Shown piece after piece: positions 1 to 5,265 of a DNA stretch of 16,831 bases. The number at the start of each line of letters is the position of its first letter. The first letter of the stretch is position 1. Both the position numbers and the translations under genes were made by a program. The notes beneath the pieces were generated by a model. The model ran no database searches. It saw only the letters and a list, made by a program, of their open reading frames with translations, and was not told the DNA's origin. This stretch comes from QHBQ01 sp038230695 (GTDB taxonomy: Bacteria > Chloroflexota > Chloroflexia > QHBQ01): NCBI GenBank assembly GCA_038230695.1, contig JBBRMT010000088.1, positions 1 to 16,831 of the forward strand, given 5' to 3'.

Positions 1-51
1 GAGTGAGTATATGTCCCCATTAACTTTGGATAGCGGCGTAAGGAGGCAGAC
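1..51 (+). promoter_or_regulatory. Conserved 51-nt leader of zinc-ribbon gene (copy 1)
   Basis: These 51 bases directly precede the zinc-ribbon start codon and are nearly identical to 2648-2698 and 16339-16389, which hold the same position before the other two intact copies. The shared core is GAGTATATGTCCC, then TTGGATAGCGGC, then an AGGAG Shine-Dalgarno block 6-7 nt before the GTG or ATG. All three leaders have exactly the same length. I see no clear -35/-10 pair inside, so the promoter may lie upstream or the gene may be co-transcribed with the ATPase. Confidence 0.55.
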
Positions 52-312
52 GTGAGCGAGCAGCGGCCAAGACCAACCAAATACTGCAGAAGGTGCAGGC
101 TGGAACTGATTCACACCGGTCGAGGGCGACTAATCGCCGCTACCCCCGAGCAAGTGGCAACCGCACCCAGTTTCACCCTGATTGGGCCGCGAGTGCTGGT
201 GACCCACTGCCCGCGCTGCCTCTATTCCAGCGTATGGGCGGGGAGGGAGGCGGCAGCAGCTGATGTAGCCAGGGCCGAAGGGATGGCTCAGGCGGAGAAC
301 GCTAGGCTATGA
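52..312 (+). CDS. Small zinc-ribbon protein, module copy 1
   Basis: This is an 86-residue protein with two CxxC knuckles, C12-x2-C15 (YCRRCR) and C53-x2-C56 (HCPRCL), separated by a basic stretch and a short hydrophobic strand. That spacing is typical of a single zinc ribbon. The C-terminus is an Ala-rich helix. It starts at GTG 52, seven bases after an AGGAG box, and the same start is used in copy 3 (GTG) and copy 2 (ATG). Two near-identical paralogues lie at 2699-2968 and 16390-16659. This copy ends at NARL and lacks the final DAG of the others. I do not recognise a named family. DNA or RNA binding, or pairing with the AAA+ ATPase encoded upstream in the same module, is inference from the fold and the neighbourhood. 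Confidence 0.75.
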   Translation: MSEQRPRPTKYCRRCRLELIHTGRGRLIAATPEQVATAPSFTLIGPRVLVTHCPRCLYSSVWAGREAAAADVARAEGMAQAENARL

Positions 313-368
313 GGTATAATATTGGCAGATACATCGCTAGCAATTACGCAAGGTGGGGTTGCCTCGTG

Positions 369-389
369 TGATATAATATAGCTAAGGAG
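369..389 (+). promoter_or_regulatory. Extended -10 promoter plus Shine-Dalgarno
   Basis: TG at 369-370, one base, then a perfect TATAAT at 372-377 form an extended -10 element. No convincing -35 is present. Transcription would begin near 384, almost on the AGGAG Shine-Dalgarno (385-389) of the gene at 397, so the mRNA leader would be very short. Another TATAAT at 315-320, just after the zinc-ribbon stop, is a second candidate. Confidence 0.5.
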
Positions 390-396
390 AGAATGG

Positions 397-1167
397 ATGG
401 CACGCAGCTGCGATTCCAGGTGCTACAACTCGCGTTCCAGCGCAGCCAGGTGCCGATGCGTATGCGGTGGAACCAATCACGGCAGCGGCGCGTCGATGAG
501 CCTTAATGTCAGTGCAAGCGCGGAAGGCGAGAATAGAGAAGTTAAAAGTAGGGTAACAGCCAGCCTCGGTGGTACGTCCTACACCGCTGAACCCGCTTAT
601 ACTGTCGCCCAGTTCAATACCGCCTACTTCCAGAGCGGTGAGTACCAGGGATTTGAGCGCGACATCGCGGCGGAGTGCGAGGCACGCGGTGTGCAAGTTG
701 AGCAAATGGCGCGGGTAATGGGCATCTGGGAAGGACAGCTTGAACCAGCCATTGCCGCAACCCTGCATGGCGTAGAGGAGGATATTCTTGATGTCGCCCG
801 ACAACTGGGAGCAAGATATAAGCAGTATGGGATGCTTATTGTCGTCCCTGACCCTACTGCCCGCCAGTTCAGCTACATCATAAAAGACATCGCACCGGCT
901 GAGGTAATCGATTGCATTGCGGCGATGAAAGCCTTTGGTGTGGAGGGCGGACGCTACGTGAATGGCAGGGTAGAGGTGGCAGACAAGGATAATATCTGGC
1001 GGGTAGGAGTTGAGGCTGTGGCCCAAGAACTGGGCAAACCGCTGGAGCGAATCCGCGCCAGAATCACTCTGCTGGAAGGTGATGAGCCAGGCAAAGCGGA
1101 AGGCAAAGACTACAAGTGGGTCGGCCCACGCCGAAGGCGGGAAGGAGCAAGCGATGAAGCAGGTTAA
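397..1167 (+). CDS. Hypothetical protein, 256 aa
   Basis: I do not recognise this protein. It is soluble, with no signal peptide or membrane segment. From residue 34 on it has the balanced composition of a real globular protein, including an acidic helical part around residues 70-150 and a Lys/Arg-rich end. The start at 397 is chosen because AGGAG (385-389) sits seven bases upstream. However, the first 33 residues are unusually rich in Cys, Arg and Ser, so an internal start at ATG 496 (MSLNVSAS) is a real alternative. In that case a 37-codon ORF at 393-506, ending just past ATG 496, could couple translation. The gene overlaps the next one (1154) by 14 nt, which indicates an operon. Both genes lie between zinc-ribbon copy 1 and the terminator at 1675. 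Confidence 0.65.
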   Translation: MARSCDSRCYNSRSSAARCRCVCGGTNHGSGASMSLNVSASAEGENREVKSRVTASLGGTSYTAEPAYTVAQFNTAYFQSGEYQGFERDIAAECEARGVQVEQMARVMGIWEGQLEPAIAATLHGVEEDILDVARQLGARYKQYGMLIVVPDPTARQFSYIIKDIAPAEVIDCIAAMKAFGVEGGRYVNGRVEVADKDNIWRVGVEAVAQELGKPLERIRARITLLEGDEPGKAEGKDYKWVGPRRRREGASDEAG

Positions 1168-1642
1168 GAGCGTAGACCAGGTTATTCGCGAGATGAACGC
1201 AACCACTAACTACCAGGCGCTGGGTCTCACCCCCCCTGACCATGCCCATGTCGAGGCGTTGGTACAAGGGATGAAAGCACGGATAAAGGACATCGAGGCA
1301 AGCCTACCCAAGCCCTGGGATGAGATGACAAACGAGGAGCAGGATGCCTGGTTTGCACAGCAGGGGATCGGGGAACTGACCCCCAAAGAGACTACCGCGC
1401 AGTATGGCGATGCTACTATCACCTTCTTTGGCCAGGCTCGTCCACCGCTGCATCGAGGCAGCATCGTTGCGGTACAGTATCCTGACGGTAGCTGGCACAA
1501 CCGGATGGTCGCAGTCGGTGCAGAAAGTAGCATTATTTATGTCACAGGCGAAGATGAGTGGCAGCAAGCCGAGCGTGAAAGCCGCGAACCGCTGACTATC
1601 GCCTACCCCGCCGAGCGCGTGAAGCTTACGAGCGAGAAGTAG
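1154..1642 (+). CDS. Hypothetical protein, 162 aa
   Basis: The family is not recognised. The start at ATG 1154 (MKQVKSVDQV) is preferred over the longer open frame because AAGGAG lies six bases upstream and because it overlaps the stop of the previous gene by 14 nt, as in a translationally coupled pair. The N-terminal half is helical and polar. The C-terminal half (about residues 85-155) looks like a small beta barrel with short strands: ITFFGQARPP, GSIVAVQYPDGSWHNRMVAVG, IIYVTG. No catalytic motif or membrane segment is visible. A strong terminator follows 33 bases after the stop, so this is the last gene of a two-gene unit. The Shine-Dalgarno and start block GGAGCAAGCGATGA recurs at 6794. 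Confidence 0.7.
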   Translation: MKQVKSVDQVIREMNATTNYQALGLTPPDHAHVEALVQGMKARIKDIEASLPKPWDEMTNEEQDAWFAQQGIGELTPKETTAQYGDATITFFGQARPPLHRGSIVAVQYPDGSWHNRMVAVGAESSIIYVTGEDEWQQAERESREPLTIAYPAERVKLTSEK

Positions 1643-1674
1643 CACCGCCCCACCAACTCTAATGAATAGGGATG

Positions 1675-1706
1675 CCGACGCTGCAAACGCAGCGTCGGTT
1701 TCTTTT
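1675..1706 (+). terminator. Rho-independent terminator
   Basis: A perfect 10-bp GC-rich stem (CCGACGCTGC, 1675-1684, with GCAGCGTCGG, 1689-1698) closes an AAAC loop and is followed by TTTCTTTT. It ends the 397-1642 operon and separates it from the ATPase remnant that follows. Confidence 0.9.
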
Positions 1707-1748
1707 GGGTGGCCTTCAACCATCGGACAAATACCGGATGCCGAAAAC

Positions 1749-2181
1749 CAGCAAGCGTTGGCCGTTACTGTGCTGACCGGCAGAGCGCTTTGGGAAGACC
1801 GGCCTGGTGCTGGGTTTGGCCTACCGGCTAATCGAGAAGACCGTGAGCGAAGGGGTGCCACACTTCACGATGCGGTTCGTGACCGCCTACGACCTGATGG
1901 CCGCGCTCACCACAAGGGGCAGAGAGGAGCGCTTCAAGAGCTATCTGGACTGTGATCTCCTCATCCTCGATGACCTGGACCGTGAACCCGCCTGGGATAG
2001 CAATGTGGCTAACCTGACCAGGGTAGTGATGCACCGCTACAACCACCAACTGCCGCTGATGGCGACCTCCAACCTCAGCCTCGGCGAAATAGAGGCCAGG
2101 CTGGGCAGAGACGGCGATGCGGTGACCAGCAGGCTGCGGGAGATGGCAGCGGGCTTCATGGTCGAGGGCTTCGGCGAGTGA
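1749..2181 (+). pseudogene. Broken DnaC/IstB-like AAA+ ATPase
   Basis: This is a truncated close paralogue of the intact ATPase at 15475-16176. Similarity begins just before the P-loop, near 1749-1773, and runs to the shared C-terminus (GFMVEGFGE). The N-terminal zinc-finger half is missing. Within the P-loop two bases are lost compared with the intact copy (around 1785-1792), which shifts the frame and destroys GKARSGKT. Downstream of the lesion the frame is open to the stop, with ATG at 1807 (MLGLAYRLIEKT). The rest is well preserved: Walker B LLILDDLD (Gly in the intact copy is Asp here), the sensor ATSN, and the C-terminal RLREM block. One Trp codon is also deleted (TTRGREER versus TTWRGREER). 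Translation from 1807 would give a 124-aa protein without a nucleotide-binding loop. It is almost certainly non-functional as a helicase loader, but it still precedes an intact zinc-ribbon gene. Confidence 0.85.
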
Positions 2182-2227
2182 TGCGGCGCTGCGGCCTAAA
2201 GGTGAGGCTCCGGCTGCCGGGCAGGGG

Positions 2228-2302
2228 TAAGGTTGTTGTTGTTGTCGCAAGCGCGAATACGATGCGATCTGGCTCAGAGTTTCGACCACAACAACAACCC
2301 TA
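2228..2302 (+). repeat. GTT/AAC hairpin, unit 1
   Basis: The left arm at 2228-2247 and the right arm at 2283-2302 pair over 20 positions with 18 matches. They contain GGTTGTTGTTGT on the left and ACAACAACAACC on the right. The loop is about 35 nt. Confidence 0.8.
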
Positions 2303-2377
2303 ACGTTGCGGGGATACGGAGCCGCTGGGTTGGACCGCTGCTGGTGGCGATGGTGTGGCTCCAGGAGCGGCGGGGGT

Positions 2378-2450
2378 AAAGTTGTTGTTGTGGTGAGTGT
2401 GAATACCGTGCGATCTGGTTCAGGGTGCCAACCACCCCAACAACAACCTT
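2378..2450 (+). repeat. GTT/AAC hairpin, unit 2
   Basis: The left arm AAAGTTGTTGTTGTGGTG starts at 2378. The right arm ends at 2450 (CCACCCCAACAACAACCTT) and pairs with two mismatches over the first 17 positions. The loop again carries GAATACC and GCGATCTGGTTCA. Confidence 0.8.
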
Positions 2451-2526
2451 CCATAGCATAGAGACGGAGCCGCTGGATCTGGCAAGCAGCGGTGGTGATG
2501 GCGGGGCTCCGGCTGCGCTGCTGGGT

Positions 2527-2602
2527 AACGTTGTTGTTGTTGTCACCATATCGAATACCCTGCAATCTGGTTCATGGTTCCAACCACAACAACAACAACC
2601 TT
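2527..2602 (+). repeat. GTT/AAC hairpin, unit 3
   Basis: The left arm AACGTTGTTGTTGTTGT starts at 2527 and pairs with ACAACAACAACAACCTT ending at 2602, with one mismatch. It is the longest of the four trinucleotide stems and is followed by the GGAGCC segment and then the zinc-ribbon leader. Confidence 0.8.
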
Positions 2603-2647
2603 GCCGTTGCGGAGAGACGGAGCCGTTGATAACAGGCAGCGAATGGC

Positions 2648-2698
2648 GAGTGAGTATATGTCCCTACCAACATTGGATAGCGGCGTGAGGAGATAGAT
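2648..2698 (+). promoter_or_regulatory. Conserved 51-nt leader of zinc-ribbon gene (copy 2)
   Basis: Same length and nearly the same sequence as 1-51 and 16339-16389, with the GAGGAG Shine-Dalgarno close to the ATG at 2699. It begins shortly after the last hairpin unit. Confidence 0.55.
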
Positions 2699-2968
2699 AT
2701 GAGCGCGCAGCGGCCAAGACCAACCAGATATTGTCGCCGGTGCAGGTTGGAACTGATTCACACCGGGCGGGGGCGACTAATTGCTGCTACGCCGGAGCAA
2801 GTAGCACAAGCCCCCAGCTTCACCCTGATTGGGCCACGAGTGCTGGTCACCCACTGCCCGCGCTGCCTCTATTCCAGCGTATGGGCGGGGAAGGAGGCGG
2901 CAGCAGCAGATGTAGCCAGGGCCGAGGGAATGGCCGCTGCCGAGAATGCCAGGTTGGATGCTGGGTAG
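2699..2968 (+). CDS. Small zinc-ribbon protein, module copy 2
   Basis: This 89-aa paralogue of the proteins at 52 and 16390 keeps both CxxC pairs (YCRRCR near residue 12, HCPRCL near residue 53) and the Ala-rich C-terminal helix ending NARLDAG. It uses ATG where the other copies use GTG. Although the ATPase upstream is broken, this gene has no lesion, and most differences from the other copies look synonymous or conservative. That suggests the zinc ribbon is kept under selection independently of the ATPase, or that the ATPase was lost recently. Similarity between module copies ends at its stop codon. Confidence 0.75.
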   Translation: MSAQRPRPTRYCRRCRLELIHTGRGRLIAATPEQVAQAPSFTLIGPRVLVTHCPRCLYSSVWAGKEAAAADVARAEGMAAAENARLDAG

Positions 2969-2974
2969 CTCGTC

Positions 2975-3003
2975 TTGCATTTCTCGCTCAATTGTTCTAT
3001 AAT
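2975..3003 (+). promoter_or_regulatory. Sigma-70-type promoter
   Basis: TTGCAT at 2975-2980, a 17-nt spacer and a perfect TATAAT at 2998-3003 point rightwards, starting seven bases after the zinc-ribbon stop. It would transcribe the small ORFs at 3055-3322 and possibly the antirepressor at 3438. Confidence 0.6.
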
Positions 3004-3054
3004 GGTGCTGCTGGGCATAGATAGAACAACCGAGGTTAGGCAAGGGGGCAAGCG

Positions 3055-3108
3055 ATGAACTGCATCACACTGCTTGAAACCAGAGGCACTGACCAACTTA
3101 TCTTCTAG
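3055..3108 (+). CDS. Possible 17-aa leader peptide
   Basis: A 17-codon ORF (MNCITLLETRGTDQLIF) is preceded by the block GGGGCAAGCGATGA, which resembles the Shine-Dalgarno and start blocks of 1154 and 6804. It is the first ORF after the 2975 promoter. It is too short to judge coding potential; it could be a leader peptide or a gene remnant. Confidence 0.25.
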   Translation: MNCITLLETRGTDQLIF

Positions 3109-3166
3109 CACATAGGTTGCGAGCAGAAGAGTTGATGGCAGCCGATGAGCGAGCAATGGAGCCGCT

Positions 3167-3322
3167 ATGCAGTCCGCGCCCTATCGCTGGCTGTCAGGGC
3201 AGCACTCATACGCAACGCTTAAGCGGCTTCAACATGAGCAGGTACAGCGCGTGGAGCGCGAGACCTTCAAGCGGATTCTGGACGTAAGCAGGCCGGGATT
3301 AACCGGCTGCGCGGTGGTCTAG
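3167..3322 (+). CDS. Possible 51-aa small protein
   Basis: This ORF starts at ATG 3167, with GGAG five bases upstream, and ends at TAG 3322. The product has a polar, strongly helical middle (SYATLKRLQHEQVQRVERETF) with heptad-like spacing of Leu and Val, which could form a coiled coil or a DNA-binding helix. Its composition looks more protein-like than the two overlapping frames, which begin at 3135 and 3145. No family is recognised. It lies between the 2975 promoter and the twin palindromes before the antirepressor. It could also be a gene fragment left by recombination. Confidence 0.35.
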   Translation: MQSAPYRWLSGQHSYATLKRLQHEQVQRVERETFKRILDVSRPGLTGCAVV

Positions 3323-3363
3323 GCTAAGGATGTGTCATAATGGCAAATCCTTACGAGGACAAA

Positions 3364-3421
3364 GGGAGGGGTGTTACACCCCTCCCATTATAGCAAGGGG
3401 GGCGTGTAACACGCCCCCCTT
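3364..3421 (+). promoter_or_regulatory. Twin perfect palindromes (operator or attenuator)
   Basis: Two odd-length perfect palindromes lie in tandem upstream of the antirepressor. The first has 11-bp arms (GGGAGGGGTGT 3364-3374, centre 3375, ACACCCCTCCC 3376-3386). The second has 13-bp arms (AAGGGGGGCGTGT 3395-3407, centre 3408, ACACGCCCCCCTT 3409-3421). Both share the core GTGTWACAC but differ in their outer bases in a compensatory way, and their centres are 33 bp apart, about three helical turns. This fits a dimeric repressor binding two operators. RNA hairpins covering the leader are the alternative. I see no clear -35/-10 pair here. Confidence 0.7.
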
Positions 3422-3437
3422 TGGAGAGAGGTTAAAG

Positions 3438-4325
3438 ATGAGTGACGAAACAGTAGACAAGTTGCGGGTAGAGGTAAGCATCACGAAGGTAGTGGACTTC
3501 TACGGAGACCAGATACCCGCCGCCCAGGGCGGTGATGGTGAAGTCTATGTACCTATCCGACCGCTAACTGCCTTCCTCGGACTGAGCAGGCGGGGGCAAC
3601 AAGAGCGCACCCTGCGACACCCAGTGATGGCAGAACAGCTGCGAAGCATTTCTATTGACAGCGGAGGCGGCCCCCAGCAACTACTTTGCCTTCCACTTGA
3701 CCTCCTCCCCGGTTGGTTGTTCGGCATTGACACCAACCGCGTCAAACCAGATCTTAAGGAAAAGCTGCTGCGCTACCAGCGAGAAGCGTTCAAGGTACTA
3801 TGGAACGCCTTCAAGGGCAATATTATGCCCGCAACCACCTTGCCCACCGACCTCACCCCCGCAGAGCAGATACTCGCTCAAGCCCAGGCAATCGCCGCGC
3901 TTGCCCAGCAACAAGTGGACTTTGAGCGCGGGCTGGCTGAGGCGCAGCAGAGGCACCAGACCATGGCTGACTATATGCGCGGCTTCGTCAAGGATACAAA
4001 GCAGGGGCTGCGCGAGCATGAACATCGCATATCTGCACTCGAACTGCAAGTGAAGCCTGAGCCAGCGGCGGAGCCAACCGTCAGCGAAGCGCAGGCTGCC
4101 GAGATCGCCATGGCGGTACGCAATGTAGGCATCCTGCTCACCGGCATCAAGGGCAATAGCCGCTACTGGCAGGTATACAACGAACTGTATCACCGCTACG
4201 AGATTAGCGCATACCGTGCGCTGAAGCTCAAGGACTATGAGGCAGCACGGCAGTGGCTGAAGGATTGGCACGAGGAATTGCTCGACAGGCTGGGAGAAGA
4301 AGGAACGAACAAGCTATCTGGTTAG
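3438..4325 (+). CDS. Phage-type antirepressor (P22_AR_N / ORF6C-like)
   Basis: This 295-aa protein has an N-terminal P22 antirepressor domain at about residues 17-125: VVDFYGDQIP, then VYVPIRPLTAFLGLSRRGQ, then LLCLPLDLLPGWLFGID and YQREAFKVLWNAF, the usual order in this family. A polar, probably coiled-coil segment follows (about 145-205). The end, about 215-285, has the pattern of the ORF6C-type domain (YWQVYNELYHRYEISAYRAL...WLKDWHEEL). Family members bind phage repressors or DNA and relieve repression. The start at ATG 3438 is chosen for the GAGAGG box six bases upstream, although the frame is open from 3330. The twin palindromes lie just ahead and are the obvious candidate control site. 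It is followed 17 bases later by a shorter paralogue. Confidence 0.85.
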   Translation: MSDETVDKLRVEVSITKVVDFYGDQIPAAQGGDGEVYVPIRPLTAFLGLSRRGQQERTLRHPVMAEQLRSISIDSGGGPQQLLCLPLDLLPGWLFGIDTNRVKPDLKEKLLRYQREAFKVLWNAFKGNIMPATTLPTDLTPAEQILAQAQAIAALAQQQVDFERGLAEAQQRHQTMADYMRGFVKDTKQGLREHEHRISALELQVKPEPAAEPTVSEAQAAEIAMAVRNVGILLTGIKGNSRYWQVYNELYHRYEISAYRALKLKDYEAARQWLKDWHEELLDRLGEEGTNKLSG

Positions 4326-4342
4326 CTATCAGCAAATCGGTG

Positions 4343-4942
4343 ATGGGCGAATATACCACCGCTACCGCAAAGGACAAGCTACAACGCTACCAGCGAGAAG
4401 CCTTCCGAGTGCTGTGGCACGCCTTCAAGGGGGATGTGCTACCCGCTCAGGATTCGGGTCAACAGACCGAGGTCAGCACAGCAGAGCAGAATCTGGAGAT
4501 GGTGGTGGCGCTGTACCGCATGGCGGAGGCACAGGTGGAGTTCGAGCGCAGGATGGGGGAGGTAGAGCAGCAGGCAGGCACTGGCGAGGAGAAGCGCACT
4601 GTAATGGCGAAGTGGCTGCGCGGGTTCGTGGCGGACACGCGCAAACGGCTGGGGGAAGCGGAAGGGCGCATCAGTAGCCTGGAGCTACAGTTCGACGCAA
4701 GGCCCCGGCTGACCACCGCCGAGGCAGCGGAGGTGGCGCTCTCGGTGAAGAACGTGGCGTATGTGCTGGCGGGGAGGGGGGTAGTGGGCAGCTACGCGAA
4801 AGTGTACTCGGCGCTGTATCGCGAGTTTGGGGTCAATGCCTACCCCAACATCTACCGTGAGCGTTTCGTGGGGGTAATCGCCTGGCTGAAGGCGTGGTAC
4901 GACGAGCTGGTGGCGGGCAACGGTGGGGCAGGGCGGGGGTAG
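4343..4942 (+). CDS. Antirepressor paralogue lacking its N-terminal domain
   Basis: This 199-aa protein is similar to the second half of the preceding antirepressor. KLQRYQREAFRVLWHAFKGDVLP matches KLLRYQREAFKVLWNAFKGNIMP, then come a coiled-coil-like segment and a C-terminal ORF6C-like domain (SYAKVYSALYREFGVNAYPNI...WLKAWYDEL). The P22_AR_N core is missing. The similarity starts at the same short distance from the start codon that it has from residue 107 of the neighbour. ATG 4343 has no good Shine-Dalgarno, so translation may depend on coupling to the upstream gene, which ends at 4325; the frame itself is open from 4253. It may be a decayed tandem duplicate, or a C-domain-only protein that still mixes with the full-length one. 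Confidence 0.65.
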   Translation: MGEYTTATAKDKLQRYQREAFRVLWHAFKGDVLPAQDSGQQTEVSTAEQNLEMVVALYRMAEAQVEFERRMGEVEQQAGTGEEKRTVMAKWLRGFVADTRKRLGEAEGRISSLELQFDARPRLTTAEAAEVALSVKNVAYVLAGRGVVGSYAKVYSALYREFGVNAYPNIYRERFVGVIAWLKAWYDELVAGNGGAGRG

Positions 4943-5022
4943 ATGCTGGTGATAAGTAGGATGGTACCTCTATCGTCTCCTCGCTACCACCCCCTGCGTG
5001 ACCGCTCACCCTGACTATACTT

Positions 5023-5240
5023 CCGGTCGCTGCTTGGGGCAAGGGGCGCGGGTTAGTTTGCAAGCCTGCTTGCCTAACTTGCGTCTGCCTCGACTCATGC
5101 TGATTGAGCCGAGAGGCTTGGTCAATCACTGTCCGCGCTGCTTGCGGAAACTGATGGGCGGGTAGGGAGGCGGCAGATGTAGCACGGTGCCGAGGGGATG
5201 CCCCACAACCGAGAACGCCAGGTTGGATGCTGGGTCTGGA
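5023..5240 (+). pseudogene. Decayed zinc-ribbon gene (fourth copy)
   Basis: The stretch aligns by eye with the zinc-ribbon genes at 52, 2699 and 16390. The second knuckle is clear (VNHCPRCL at about 5125-5150), followed by a relic of the GGGAGGCGGCAG Ala-helix region and the exact ending AGGTTGGATGCTGGG. The first knuckle and the start are eroded, and stop codons occur after MGG (near 5163) and further upstream. There is no recognisable ATPase or hairpin array before it. The IS701 element is inserted within ten bases of its end. Confidence 0.75.
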
Positions 5241-5246
5241 CCTTAA

Positions 5247-5265
5247 TATTACAGCCTCACTTGGC
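5247..5265. repeat. IS701 left terminal inverted repeat
   Basis: TATTACAGCCTCACTTGGC is the exact reverse complement of 6728-6746. The last transposase stop codon (minus strand, 5265-5267) touches its inner end. Confidence 0.95.

Larger units (their letters stand above)
2182..2630 (+). repeat. Three tandem ~150-bp palindromic repeat units
   Basis: After the ATPase stop there are three head-to-tail units. Their hairpins begin at 2228, 2378 and 2527, a period of 149-150 bp. Each unit has a GC-rich part containing GGAGCC...GGCTCC (a second, nested inverted repeat) and then a long hairpin whose arms are GTT repeats on the left and AAC repeats on the right. Inside each loop GAATAC, GCGATCTGG or CAATCTGG, and TTCA-like bases are conserved. 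The module copy at 16177-16338 has only one unit, so the unit number varies. ORFs crossing this array are low-complexity and not credible genes. Confidence 0.85.

Noticed and set aside
382..1206. 274-aa minus-strand ORF opposite the two unknown genes
   Set aside because: The plus strand has a Shine-Dalgarno, overlapping gene organisation and a terminator; the reverse ORF has none of these and only mirrors the codon bias.
2560..2600. T-arm-like string CTGGTTCATGGTTCCAACC suggesting a tRNA
   Set aside because: No acceptor stem, anticodon arm or D-arm could be drawn; the string belongs to the hairpin loop and right arm.
2182..2630. Hairpin array considered as a CRISPR array
   Set aside because: The unit is about 150 bp, the whole unit is conserved rather than alternating with unique spacers, and no cas gene is present.
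1828..2761. Minus-strand and plus-strand ORFs crossing the hairpin array
   Set aside because: They translate GTT/AAC repeats into poly-Thr, poly-Val or poly-Gln runs and have no credible starts.
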